A stretch of 64,000 nucleotides of DNA from Ichthyophis bannanicus (Eukaryota > Chordata > Amphibia > Gymnophiona > Ichthyophiidae). Numbering within the stretch: the first letter of the stretch is position 1; each line of letters begins with the position of its first letter. This document shows positions 11,319 to 21,519 of the stretch, piece after piece. Both the position numbers and the translations under genes were made by a program. Location: positions 1,356,971,834-1,357,035,833 of the forward strand of contig CM066033.1 of assembly GCA_033557465.1 (NCBI GenBank). Direction: 5' to 3'. Under the pieces are notes generated by a model. It was given only the letters and a program-made list of their open reading frames with translations. It searched no databases and was not told where the DNA came from.

Positions 11319-13707
11319 GTGGAGGAAGTTTGCTTGCTGAAGTTGCTGCTGGCTCTGGTATTTCTTCTCCTACATCTACCGGGATTACAGGCATTTTACC
11401 TGTGCAGTCTGTACTTCAACGTCCGGCAGCAGTCACTTTGGATTTCCTCTGGGAAGGTCTCCAGGCCTCGGAGCATTCCTTTACATCTCAGTAGCCCTTG
11501 TGCTTCAATCTGCTGATCATCAAAAGAAGGAGGTAGCCACTATTTCTGCTAAGGTGGCCCAGTTGGGCGTAACAACTATATTAGGTACTGTCCCTAATGA
11601 TTTAATAGCTATCCATGGGAAGATTGAGATGCTGGAGAATTCTGTTCATAAAAGAAACCTGCGCTTGTTGAATTTTCCTCGGGTGCCTATTGTGTCACCA
11701 AAGGAGCTGTTCAATACATATGCTACTGTGATAAGGAAGCTTATCAGGACCTAGAAGAGAGGGGTAAGAAGAAGGAATTTACCTTAATAAAGGGACCCAT
11801 TTTAAAAGGTCCAGGACTTAAAACTCCATTTGCTCCTAGAAAGCAGGTAATTCCTGGCTACAATAAGGAACAGAGTGCCCCTAGTGGTGGAAAGGATAGG
11901 TAATACAGGCCCAGGGTAAGGAACCCTTACGTCACTGCTTCCACTAATCACTCAGCTGCCACGAGGGAGTTTGATCTCTCTCACCTGAGAGGGGAGAGGG
12001 TGGAGCAGGAGCCTGAGGGGTTTCAGTTAGGTCAGAGAGAGCGAGGAAGACGAGGAGGGACAAGCAGACCAGGGACAAGCAGAACACGTGGAGAGGAACT
12101 GGAAGGACTCCTGAGACCTGAGGGTGCTGCAACTGCTGACCAGAGAGAGAGAGAGAGAGCAGAGGTTTTGCCTACTCAAGAAGGAATGGAGCAGTAAGAG
12201 TCAGAAGCACTAATTGGAGAACAGGACGTGCTGGATGGTGGCCAGAGCATGTAAGAAGTGAAGCTACTAAAGGCTTTGATCAAGGTATGAGTCCCAGAAG
12301 CTTAGCTAATAAGGAGCACTACGTATCTGCCAGAGACAGCTTTAACCATAACAGAAGGCAGTCAAGTAAGCTATCTGAATCTGAGCCAGAGAGTGAACCA
12401 ATGGAATTGGGGGAGCCAGATTTACCTTGTGATGAAGAGGTCTCATACATGGACTGCTCTGCATGCCAGTCTGCCAATTAAGAATGGTTGCCAGGGATAT
12501 CAACCGTAAAGAGAAGCCTCCAGTGTCCAAAGCCCTGAGAGCTGTGTTTGCTTGTTAATGTTCTAAGCTCAGGAGAAGTGTGACACAGTGCAAAGCTGAA
12601 TCTTCCTGATTATCTTTTGAGAAACAGCTGTGAGCAGTGCTGAGCTCTTTTTGATGCCGTTTCAACTGAAGGAAGTAAGAAATGCTTTTGTTTGTCTAAC
12701 TACTGAGAAAACCTTGAAAAGAGTTTTATCTGCTTGTGAGAATTTGTCTATCTGTATGAAGTGCTGAGTTTAAGCATACAAGATAGCCAGGTATTTGTTC
12801 TGGACTGGAAAGGGAAAGAAAACCTGGTTTAAAGTTTCTTTCTGTATGTTTTAGACTGCACGGCAAGCTCTGCTGAAAGCAGGTGCTGTTAATTAAGCTG
12901 AGGAAAGCTGTTTTGTTTCAGTTCAAGTTATCCTGTAATGAGCTACAAGAATTCCTGGTGAAAATATCTTAAAAGATGGATCTGTGAACCTAGTGTGTCT
13001 TTCTTTGAATAAATTCTTGTCAATGCACCTACTCAACCCAACTACAGTGAAGGTGTTTTTTTTGTTCATCTGAGCCCAAATGGTATCTAACTGAACTACC
13101 TTTCCCATAATGCATTAAAAGGCATCCAGTTAGAGAAAAGGCCAGAAAGTTGAAGCACCTCAATGGCAAAAACAAAACCACTCCCCTCCATACCAATGTA
13201 AGGGGCTAAGGGCGTGACAGCTACATCTATATTGAAACTTTCTGTTGAGTCCGTTCCTCCTTTGGCTAGAATTTATTATCTGCCTACTGCCAAGCGCAAG
13301 ACCCATGGTGTCTCTTCACCTGTTCATTCACTGCCGATGGACTCTCTGGATCTAACTGGGTTCCTGGAAACTACAGATCTTGGGTTTATCCCGCAGGGTA
13401 CTCTGCTTCTTACCGTGGCTCTGGAGCCAGACTGAGATTTGCTTTTGAGACTTTATTTTAAGGAAAGAAACGAGACCTTCATGGGGGGACAATAAGGATG
13501 TTTACGGACATTTCCAAACCTACTCAGAAGCGTAGGCAGCAATTCTTTCTGCTAAGACCTCGGGTTTTACAGCTTGGTGGTCTGTTTTTCCTACGCTCTC
13601 CGTGTAGATGTTTAATTAAATATCAAGGAGTTAGTTATACCTTTTTTGAGCCAGCACATTTAATTCAGTTTGTTACTAGTAAGAATATTCCTCAGCATAG
13701 CAGCTGA
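11319..13707 (+). pseudogene. L1-type ORF1 protein, split by an LTR
   Basis: ORF1p is the RNA-binding chaperone of L1 elements. The first part, 11500-11726, has a coiled-coil stretch, then EMLENSVHKRNLRLLNFPRV and SPKELFNTYA, which is the RRM entry typical of L1/Tx1 ORF1. After the LTR, 13225-13707 continues with SVESVPPLARIYYLP, MDSLDLTGFLE, TQKRRQQFFLLRP and LGGLFFLRSPCRCLIKYQ, the C-terminal domain. At least one frameshift occurs near 13435-13498. The match of both halves to one family across the LTR supports the LTR boundaries. Confidence 0.7.
11727..13219 (+). mobile_element. Solo LTR, 1.49 kb, with 5-bp duplication
   Basis: The segment begins TGTGATAAGG and ends GGGCGTGACA. It is flanked by GCTAC at 11722-11726 and 13220-13224, a perfect 5-bp target duplication. 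An AATAAA signal is at 13008-13013. The interior is purine-rich and includes a (GA)n run near 12141-12160. No gag or pol is present, so this is a recombined single LTR. Ends and duplication length fit Gypsy- or ERV-type elements, and I cannot choose between them. Confidence 0.75.
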
Positions 13708-13863
13708 GCTGTTTCCACTTTCCTCCCTTGGTTTAGGGGGGAGCGGTTGTAGGTCTGTGCATTAGTTAATTCTACACCAGAGTTGTGTCTATTTCTTCTG
13801 ACTTTTTCTTTTTGAATTGTGACTTGCTTTCCCTTTAATTGTGGGCTAGTGAATATATACTTA

Positions 13864-15599
13864 GGGGTATGTTTACTAAACAGTGCTGACGTCGCAGCGG
13901 CGACATTATTGCGTGATACGTAACGTTATCACACGATATTATCACGCGATAACATCTCCGGCGGCGTTAAGGCACACAGAGGGTGGAGTAAGTCTTTCCA
14001 GAGGGCGGAGAGAAGGGGTCAATGGGCGGAGAGTGGGTGGAGAGAGGCTCCAGGCACACTAACGCTGTGAAATGAAGGTCTGAAAATTAACACCAGTGAA
14101 AACCTCGCGTTAGAGGCACATTTGCAGGAGAGAGAAACCAGTTCAGTCAGCAATGTACAGCAAAGGCAGGGAGGCCCAGAAAAGTGATATTAGTGATACA
14201 TGTGCAGCAACAGCATAGTGCCCAAGTACGAAAGGGCACTATGGTGGGTCTGCAAATGGGATGCAGGGGGCTGCAGGCGGTATATGCAGTGGGGCAGTTG
14301 GGGCACAGTGTGAGCTAGGCAGATGCCTAGGTGCCACACAGGAAGGCAGAAATGAAAAATCAGCATGACAGCAACTGACCAAGGGCAAACATGCCCTGAC
14401 CCCAGAGAGGGTGGGTTGGGTGGTGCTACATAATCTGCATGTGGGTCCAAACACCACCCTTCTCTTATAAACAAGTGTTCATGGCAACCACACAGGATAT
14501 GCACTATTCTGGGTGCATCATAGTCCACAAGGGCTGGACATGACTGGGAAATACAGATGGACACAGGTGTATCCTAGGTGTGTCTGCGAGAACTACCTAC
14601 CACACACTAGCACTGATGGGGGACCTGCAACACAGCCTATCGCAGTCAAGCCAGGTGTTGCAGACCTGGTGTTGGGTGCTCCACCTCACCCTCAGGGTGA
14701 GCACAGGAACCGCACAATGTCACGGTCTGTAGCTACTCTGTGCCAGTAACACACACGGTCAGTTCCCCCTACCAGGCTGAGGTGCTATAGAGGCATATAC
14801 CCCATCTTGTGATCAGATGTAGACTGCTGAGCTGCATGTGCAGTGCATCTTGGGTACGGGTGGGTTTACCCTATTCTTGTAACCACAGCAGAGAGTTAGT
14901 TTGGTGACCTGCTGTCCTTCTGTAGCCAGCCAGCACTATATTAGCAGCTATAGAAGTGTAGCCCACTGGTTACTGCAATGACTGCTGAGACAGAGGTCAT
15001 GAGTTTGATCCCACAGTGGTGTTATTTCATAATACTGTGCGAGGCATTTCCCTTTAATTTGTGTAACAGTCAGACACATCTCTACAATCTGTGCTGCCAG
15101 CAAAAATACCCTCACCTCAAAGCCCTAACCTAAGGTGCCTCATAAGGCGCCCTATAGCATGCCCTATAAAGCGCCCTATAGGGCACATTAGAAGGTGCCT
15201 TGGCGGACAGGGCACTTTATAATGTGCCCTATGGGGCGCCTTATAGAGTGCCCTTATGAGGCACCTTAGGTTACGCACTGTGAGGGTGTTTTTGCTGGCA
15301 GCACAGATTTAAATTAAAAGGAAATGCCTCAGACAGCCCTATTAACTAACACCACTGTGGGATCAAACTCATGACTTCTGCAGTCATTGTAGTAACTAGT
15401 GGGCTACATCCCTATAGCTTCTAACACAGCGATGGCATGAACTTAAGGTTAACGCACGTTAGCGAGCCAAGGCGCCCTCTATCGCGTGATACAGATTCAT
15501 TGCTACCTTGCCGCCGGAACGCCCACTACCTTATATGGCATTCCTCACATTAACGCAACTAGCGCTGGTAACATTAGGCTGGTTTAGTAAACATACCCC
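13864..15599. mobile_element. Harbinger-type DNA element B, 1.74 kb
   Basis: The left end is GGGGTATGTTTACTAAAC and the right end GTTTAGTAAACATACCCC, an 18-bp perfect inverted pair. Target duplication is TTA (13861-13863 and 15600-15602). The GC-rich block at 13980-14055 matches the reverse complement of 8165-8240 in element A, and 14690-14870 matches the reverse complement of the 5700-5930 region of A. The 3' third is a large foldback (14949-15418) with tRNA-like segments at both shoulders. No transposase ORF. Confidence 0.85.
14949..15418. repeat. Foldback with tRNA-like shoulders and GCGCCCTATA core
   Basis: The outer arms (14949-15115 and 15290-15418) are inverted: both contain a tRNA-like segment ending GAGTTTGATCCCACAGTGG (left) or its complement (right), and the motif CTGTGCTGCCAGCAAAAA. 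The core (15123-15275) is a second palindrome built from short units such as GGTGCCT, GCGCCCTATA and GGGCAC. The whole can fold as one hairpin of about 450 bases. The arms have diverged by small indels. Confidence 0.7.
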
Positions 15600-15759
15600 T
15601 TAGAATTTATATTCAGTGTAAAGATAAGGGTGTTTTCCCCCTTTCCTCTGTATGTTTCTTTTCCTGTATTTGTATTCTTTACTGTAACAAGACTTTTCTT
15701 TTGTAAAATTTGAAATCACATAAATAAATACTTTAAAAAAAGAAAAAAAGCATCTGAGT

Positions 15760-17120
15760 TACTTTCATCTTTATTGGAATCTCGCTGTGGCGAAGCCCTA
15801 ACTTCCCTCTTTTGCTAATATCTCTCAAGGATACATCCTTCTGAATCATGCGCTCTTAGACAGCTATCGGTTTTCCCCCATGACTAGTTTAAAAGCTGCT
15901 TTATCTTCTTTTTAAAGGTTAATGCCAGCAGCCTGGTACCATCCCAGTTAAGGTGGAGCCCATACCTTCAGAAAAGCCCCTCCCTTCCCCAGAATGTTGT
16001 CCAGTTCCTAACAAATCCAAAACTCTCTGCTTTGCACTGTAGTCTCATCCATGCATTGAGATTCTGGAGCTCTGCCTGCCTTTTGGGTCCTGCGCATGGA
16101 ACAAGAAGCATTTCGGAGAATACTACTCTGGAAGTTCTGGATGTCAACTTCCTACCTAAAAGCCTAAATTTGGCCTCCAGAAACTCCCTCCACACTTTCC
16201 TATGTCATTGGTACCAAGACATGTACCAATGACATAGAAAACATGTACTAAGACAGCAGATTCCTCCCCAGCACTATCTAAAACCTTGGGGCTTGTTTAC
16301 AAAGCCGCGGTAGCGGTTTGCGATCGTAATCGGAGCCGCGGCCCCATTGATTTCAATGGGGCCGCGGTTGCGATCGCGATCGCGAACCACTACCGTGGCT
16401 TTGTAAACAAGCCCCCTTGTCTAGGTGGAACATGAGGTCCGATGCCTTCGCACCAGGCAGGCATGTTACCAGGTGGTCCTTATGTCCACCAGCTACCCTT
16501 TTATCACTTGCCTAATGATCGAATCACCAGCTATAACGGCCGTCCTAACCCTTTCCTCATGGGCACATGGCCCTGGAGAAACGTCCTCGGTATGAGAGAG
16601 TTTTACATCACCGGGGGGCAGGCCCTAACTACAGGATAGTTTCCTGCTACACCAAGATGATGATCCCCTTTCACGGGACCTCTCTCCTCCATGGCACTAG
16701 ATACCACCCAAGTGGCCCACTAGCTACCCTCACCACTTAGCCCCAACCGCCCATCTCTATTTAGACCTATAAGTAGATAGCCTTTTACATATGTGAATCG
16801 TATCCCCTCCTGTTGGATGTATGCCTCCCAATGTCTTGTTGACCATTTTGATTGAAGGATAAGGTGGTATACAAAACTGTCTAAATAAATAAATGGCAAC
16901 TGAAAAGGTACCACATTGGAGGTGAGACTTCAGTACTACGTCCCTGTAGGTCTTATCTGTATACCTCTCTGTCTTCCTTATGTCCTCCAAGTCTGTCCCT
17001 CTAGCTTCCAGAGATCAGATCTGAGGGCAAAAAGCTCCTTGCACCTATTACACACGTAAGATCCCTCACCAACTGGGAGAAAATTGTACATGCAACACTC
17101 AATGCAAAAGATTGCTATCT
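15760..17120 (-). pseudogene. CR1 ORF1 relic: Cys-rich finger and esterase domain
   Basis: Minus-strand reading gives, near 17110-17000, paired cysteines followed by CKELFALRSDLWKLEG, the zinc-finger and coiled-coil head of CR1 ORF1. Near 16195-15940 it gives VVFSEMLLVPC, LNAWMRLQCKAESFGF and LHLNWDG, which match the end of the SGNH-type esterase domain found in many CR1 ORF1 proteins. A stop follows GREGLF, and the usual D before the LHL block reads Y. A palindromic MITE (16288-16415) and a short SINE-like tail near 16850-16900 interrupt it. Confidence 0.6.
16288..16415. mobile_element. Palindromic MITE, 128 bp
   Basis: The element is an almost complete palindrome with ends GGGGCTTGTTTACAAAGCC and GGCTTTGTAAACAAGCCCC and a centre at CATTGATTTCAATGG. 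It is flanked by CTT at 16285-16287 and 16416-16418, a 3-bp duplication. The TTGTTTAC terminus resembles but differs from the GTATGTTTAC ends of the Harbinger family here. It has no coding capacity and sits in the CR1 ORF1 relic. Confidence 0.75.
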
Positions 17121-17608
17121 GCAACTTAGTTTTAAGGTTTTATTTAGCTATTTAAGTTATTTACTTACTTAAAGATGCTAAAGATACTTTTACTGATACC
17201 ACGGTACCTAATAAGTTTAAAGGACTTAGTTCATCTCAAGATTAATCAATCTATTCCTGATGAGGGTAACCAGCTGAATCTGAAGTGAATTTAACCACCT
17301 CTTCAACTTTAATAGGTTTAAGAGCCTATAAAGCTAAGATTATGCCTTGGGTGGGTGGGAGTCAGAGTGGGCTGGAGGGAAAGAACACTTAGTAAAAGCT
17401 GGATTGCTGCGCATTGCCCTGACCTGTACTTCTAAGGTAATCTCTTAACAGTTTCCTCGGTAATTCTTGCTTTAACACCTATTTCACAGATATTTTGCCC
17501 CCTAATCAAAAGGCCTCTTTGTAAAGGTCTCTAGAAACAATTTATTTCTTTACCCTATTCTTCCTTCTATGCTAAACTATACTCTAATTTGATTGAAATT
17601 AAACGTTA

Positions 17609-17880
17609 TCTGGGGCTACTAACTGAGATTTGAATTTATGATAAAAGCTCTCTGAGGCTACTGACAAGTTTAAATTTCAACTGAAAGCTCTCCTGGGCTA
17701 CTGAATGAGGTTAAATTTAAATTAAAGGCTCTCTGGAGCTACTGACTGAGATTTAACTTTAAATTAAAAGTTCTCTGGGACTACTGAGTAAGGTTTAAAT
17801 TTAAGCTAAAACCACTCTGGGGCTACTGACAGCCTGAAATTTAAGCTAAAAGCTCTCGGGGGATACTGAGCCCTGAGGGA
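17609..17880. repeat. Tandem repeat, about 41-bp unit, about seven copies
   Basis: Units share TCTGGGGCTACTGA at the start and TTTAAATTTAAGCTAAAAGCTC at the end, with substitutions and small indels between copies. Divergence between units suggests an old array. The sequence on either side (17121-17608 and 17881-18104) is AT-rich and I see no gene or recognisable repeat in it. Confidence 0.75.
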
Positions 17881-18104
17881 CTTAGCAAATACACTGGATT
17901 TTAATACACAGATTTATCAACTTTAACCCAAAGAATTCCCTTTTCCCAAAGATTTAAAGAATTTCCCATAAGTAAAGAAATACAAGTGCAGATTTCTTTC
18001 TAGCAGTCTCTTTTGGTAGTCCTTCAAGACCGAAGAACATCAAGATGAAGAACATCACAAAACTGAGGATTAGAGTAAAGTAAAATACACATGAGTATTT
18101 TTTT

Positions 18105-18420
18105 ATAAGAGAGTGAGGGGCATCAGGATCCAAAAGCAGCCTCAAAGAGGTGAGTTTTTAGCCTGGATTTGAACAGGGTAGAGAAGGAGCCCAATGTACT
18201 GACTCAGGTAATTTGTTCCAGGCATATGGAGCAGCAAGGTGGAATGAACAAAGTCTGGAGTTGGCAGTGGCAGAGAAGGGCACAGCTAAAAGGGATCTGC
18301 CAGAGGACCAGAGTTCCCGAGGAGGGGTGTAGGGTGAGACAAGAGAAGAAAGGTTGTGAGTAGCTGCAGAATAAATGTACTTACAGTTCAGTAGAAGATG
18401 AGCACCCAGCTTTGAAAGGG
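18105..18420 (-). mobile_element. L2-like LINE 3' region, fragment
   Basis: The blocks GATCCAAAAGCAGC, TTTGTTCCAGGC and GAGTTCCCGAGG match 19845-20045 in the same order. There the homologous segment follows a (TAC)n-GAGCATTTGTATAGCG start, the complement of an L2-like 3' tail such as that at 48150-48187. This copy is therefore taken as minus strand and lacks the terminal microsatellite. Confidence 0.5.
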
Positions 18421-18473
18421 CTTTTCACTATGATATATGGGACATTTAAATCTGTGGTTATAAATTGGGTTCT

Positions 18474-18504
18474 TATTTTATTTTATTTTATTTTATTTTA
18501 TTTG
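18474..18504. repeat. (TTTTA)n microsatellite
   Basis: About six TTTTA units in a row. This may be the A-rich tail of a minus-strand retrocopy, but no body can be assigned. Confidence 0.8.
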
Positions 18505-18540
18505 GTTTTGTGTCTTTTTAATTGTCTGGGTCTTTTACAT

Positions 18541-18575
18541 AGGAACATAAGATATGCCATACTCGGTCAGACCAA
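18541..18575 (-). mobile_element. CR1 3' terminus, 35-bp remnant
   Basis: GAACATAAGATATGCCATAC and the following GGTCAGACCAA are the complement of the CR1 3' end seen at 29366-29410 and 37250-37288. The CR1 is cut by the start of Harbinger element D at 18576. Confidence 0.6.
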
Positions 18576-19666
18576 GGGCTATGTTTACTAAACTGTAGTA
18601 ATGTCACTGGCGTTAAGTGCAGCGTTAAGGTACCTGAAGCCATAAAAGGCAATGGACAGGTAGGGGGCGTTCTGTCGAAAAGGGAGCAATGGGCGTCATG
18701 GCTGTTTGGCATAAAAAAAAGAAAAAGAAGGAATTGAACCCATGACTTGGGAGGTATCAGTGCTAACCAGTAGGCTACACCTCCACAGCTCTTTGATCTG
18801 CTATCTGCTGGATACAGAAGGGTGATGTGTTCAGACAGCAGCTTAGACGGGCTTCCCCATGGCTGATGTGCAATCCTATATTAATCTGAGACCTATTCTT
18901 CCTCTCAGATTCTGTTTCTGTTTTGTGCTCCAGTATTTTCTACCATATGCATGTTGATGTTAGGATGGAGTGATCGTTTCTTATTTCCGGATATAGAAGG
19001 ACTGCAGGTCACCGCACAACATGTCTGCTGTGGTTACCAGGATAGGGTTAACCCACCAGTACCCATGATGCAATGCACATGCAGATTAACAGTCTATAGC
19101 ATGTCACCAGATGGGATATACCTTTCAGCTGTAACTGTACCGGAGGGCGGAGAGAAGGTGGAGAGAGAGGGTCAGTGGGCGGGGAGTGGGCAGGGAGAGG
19201 CCACTGCTGCACTAACATTGTCACATTAACGCTGGAACAGTACCAGAGTGAAAACCTGTCGGTAAATGCACATTTGTAGGAGAGAGAAACCATTTCCTGT
19301 CAGCAAAGTATATCACAGGCAGAGAGCCCAAAAACAGTGATAGTAGTGCTACATGTGGTGTAACAGCATAGTGCCCAAGTATGAAAGGGCACTATGGTGA
19401 TGCTGCAAAGGGGGCTGCAGGTGGGACATGTAGGGGGGGCAGGCGGGGCAGCCACCTAGGTGGTACAGAGGAACACAGAAAATGGAAAACAGCAGGACAG
19501 CGGCTGACCAAGGTTAAACTTGCCCAGTAGTCTGTGCTCCACAGTCCCACCCAGGGGAGACGTACCCTTCAGGTACCCCAAACGTCACACAGACGACCAT
19601 CCCCACTATTCGTGCCTCGGAATGACCCTGTAAGGGAAGAACAACCCAAACTACGGTTGGAACCAC
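18576..19666. mobile_element. Harbinger-type element D, right end lost
   Basis: The left end is GGGCTATGTTTACTAAAC, matching elements A and B. The block 19144-19200 (GGCGGAGAGAAGG...) and the following GGAGAGAGAAACCATTTC match 13990-14150 of element B in the same orientation. A minus-strand tRNA-like segment lies at 18728-18786 (B-box GGTTCAATTCC on the minus strand). No right terminus is found before the L2-like insert at about 19667, so the target duplication cannot be tested. No transposase. Confidence 0.6.
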
Positions 19667-20074
19667 CACCCTACTACTACTACTACTACTGAGCATTTGT
19701 ATAGCGCCACAAGTCGTACGCAGTGCTGCACAGACATGTAGGAGACAGTCCCTGCTCATCAGAGCTTACAATCTAGTCAAGACAGACACAGAAGGTGTAG
19801 GCAGGGATAAAGCAAGGGAAAGAAAAAGGAGATCAGGTGAGTCAAGATCCAAAAGCAGCAGCAAAGAGGTGGGTTTCAGCCTGGATTTGAAGAGGGTTAG
19901 AGAAGGTGCCTGGCGTACAGACACAGGTAGTTTGTTCCAGGCGTAGGGTGCAGTAGGTGAAAGGAGCGAAGTCTGGAGTTAACAGTAGAAGAGAAGGGCA
20001 CAGATAGAAGCAGTTTGCTAGAAGAGCAGAGTTCCCGAGGGGGGTTGTAAGGAGAAATAAGAGAAGAAAGGTAG
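19667..20074 (-). mobile_element. L2-like LINE 3' end with (TAC)n tail
   Basis: It opens with a (TAC)n run and TGAGCATTTGTATAGCGC, which is the complement of the GCGCTATATAAATGC-(TAG)n tail of the plus-strand L2 at 48150-48187. It then continues with CAGTCCCTGCTCATCAGAGC and blocks shared with 18105-18420. The right boundary to CR1 sequence is approximate. Confidence 0.6.
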
Positions 20075-20837
20075 TGAGGAAAAGAATGTAGGTGTCATCA
20101 TGGATAATACATTGAAACCCTCTACCGAGTGTGCAGTGGTAGCCAAGAAAGCAAATAGAATGTTAGGAATCATAAGGAAAGGAATGGAGAATAAAGCCAA
20201 GGATATTATAATGCCTCTGTATCGTTCCAGGTGGGACTGCACCTTGAATAATATTGCATGCAATTCTGGTTGCCATCTCTTAAAAAGGATATATGTAGCA
20301 GAATTAGAAAAGGTACGGAGAAGAGCCAACAAAATAATAAAAGGGATGGAAAGATACCCCTACGAGGAAAGGCGTAAAAGTTTAGATCTCTTCAACTTGG
20401 AAAAGAGATGGCTGAGGGGATATGATAGAGGTCTATAAAATAATGAATGGAGTGGAGCAGGTAAACATAGCTCGATTGTTTACTCCTTCAAAAAGTAGAA
20501 AGACTAGGGGACATGCCATGAAGCTTCAATGTAGCACATTTAAGACTAATCAAAGAAAATATTTTTTCACTCAACGCGTAATAAAACTCTGGAATTTGTT
20601 ACTGGAGAATGCAGTAAAAGCTGTTAATGTAGCTGGATTTAGAGAGGTTTGGACAACTTCCTGGATGAAATGCCTATAAACCATTACCTCCTGGTATAAG
20701 CAGTATGAAATCTGTCTACCTTTTGGGAACCTGACAGGTACTTGTGATCTGGATTGGCCACTGTTGGAAACAGGATTTTGAGCTTGAAGGACCCTTGGTC
20801 TGACTCAGTATGGTGTATCCTATGTTCTACCTATTAA
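20075..20837 (+). mobile_element. CR1 LINE 3' end, plus strand
   Basis: The plus strand encodes the C-terminal CR1 pol domain in two frames: DNTLKPSTECAVVAKKANRM at 20100-20438, then MIEVYKIMNGVEQVNIARLF and KLWNLL at 20422-20679. The 3' UTR ends with GGATTGGCCACTGTTGGAAA and GGTCTGACTCAGTATGG, the standard terminus of this CR1 family. The copy is 5'-truncated and has one frameshift plus a disturbed stretch near 20228-20290. Confidence 0.75.
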
Positions 20838-21000
20838 TCGGTTCCACTACACTCATGATTTTATAAATTTCTTTGATATGTCCTTTCAGTCTTCAATTCT
20901 TCAACTTGAAGAGCCCTAATCTGGTTAATACTTCTTCATAAGGGAGCTTTCCATTCCCTTTATCATTTTGTTGCCCTCCACTCTGTCTTTCCAGTTCCTC
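20838..21000 (-). mobile_element. CR1 fragment, minus strand, diverged
   Basis: TTCAACTTGAAGAGCCCTAA, CTTCTTCATAAGGGAG and CCCTTTATCATTTTG are a diverged version of CR1 pol sequence at 4650-4730 in the same orientation. The fragment is short and older than its neighbours. From 21001 to 21302 I see no gene or clear repeat. Confidence 0.5.
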
Positions 21001-21302
21001 TTTGTCTTTTGCTTGAGATGGAGCATAGTCTGGCCTTAGCAGTTGTGGGGCCCATTTTAGACGATTTTGGTGGAGAATATTGGACTTATGATTATTTCAC
21101 CTCCATGTTAAGCGCTATCACTTTGGTGAAACGTGCCTAAGAAGAGGAGACACGTGAATAGGGGTGCATATCTTGTGCACTCTTTTACTGTACGCATGGG
21201 TAGTTGTTCTTCAGCTCCAAATAATAAATATGAGTAGTGGGTGGCTACTGTGTGCCATGCAGATGAGGTAGAGAGGGCAGCACACAGGCAGAGACCAACA
21301 TG

Positions 21303-21519
21303 GAGTGGAGGAGTAGCCTAATGGTTAAGAGCACAGACTTGGGAAGCCAGAGACCAGGCTTCGACTCCTTGTGGCCTTGACCACTTAACTCTCCATTGCC
21401 TCAGAAAGATCCAAGTTTTCAATGTCCCTGTTTAATGTACGTTACCAAGTTTAAGTTTCAATGTAAACTGCTTTGATTGAAATGATAAAGCGGTATATGA
21501 AAGCTGTTAAATAAATAAA
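21303..21519 (+). mobile_element. tRNA-derived SINE
   Basis: The head has A-box GTAGCCTAATGGTTAAG and B-box GGCTTCGACTCC. The body includes CACTTAACTCTCCATTGCC, and the tail AAAGCGGTATATGAAAGC followed by (TAAA)n. Related heads occur at 25436, 28170-28407 (minus) and 35619. The same tail type occurs alone at 34786-34852. From 21520 to 22424 no gene or recognisable repeat is visible. Confidence 0.75.

Larger units (their letters stand above)
11286..15755 (+). mobile_element. L1-type element with ORF1 only (HAL1-like), twice interrupted
   Basis: The element carries an L1-type ORF1 (11319-13707 after removing an LTR), then about 300 bp of 3' UTR split by a Harbinger-type element, and an A-rich tail near 15733-15755. 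No endonuclease or reverse transcriptase lies between ORF1 and the tail. The element therefore resembles the half-L1 (HAL1) organisation known from mammals; an internal ORF2 deletion would look the same. The insertions are a solo LTR (11727-13219) and Harbinger element B (13864-15599), each with its own target duplication. The 5' end at about 11286 is approximate. Confidence 0.6.

Noticed and set aside
16200..16260. Short inverted duplication GTACCAAGACATGTACCAATGA
   Set aside because: Only about 15-20 bp per arm; likely a local slippage event in the CR1 relic.
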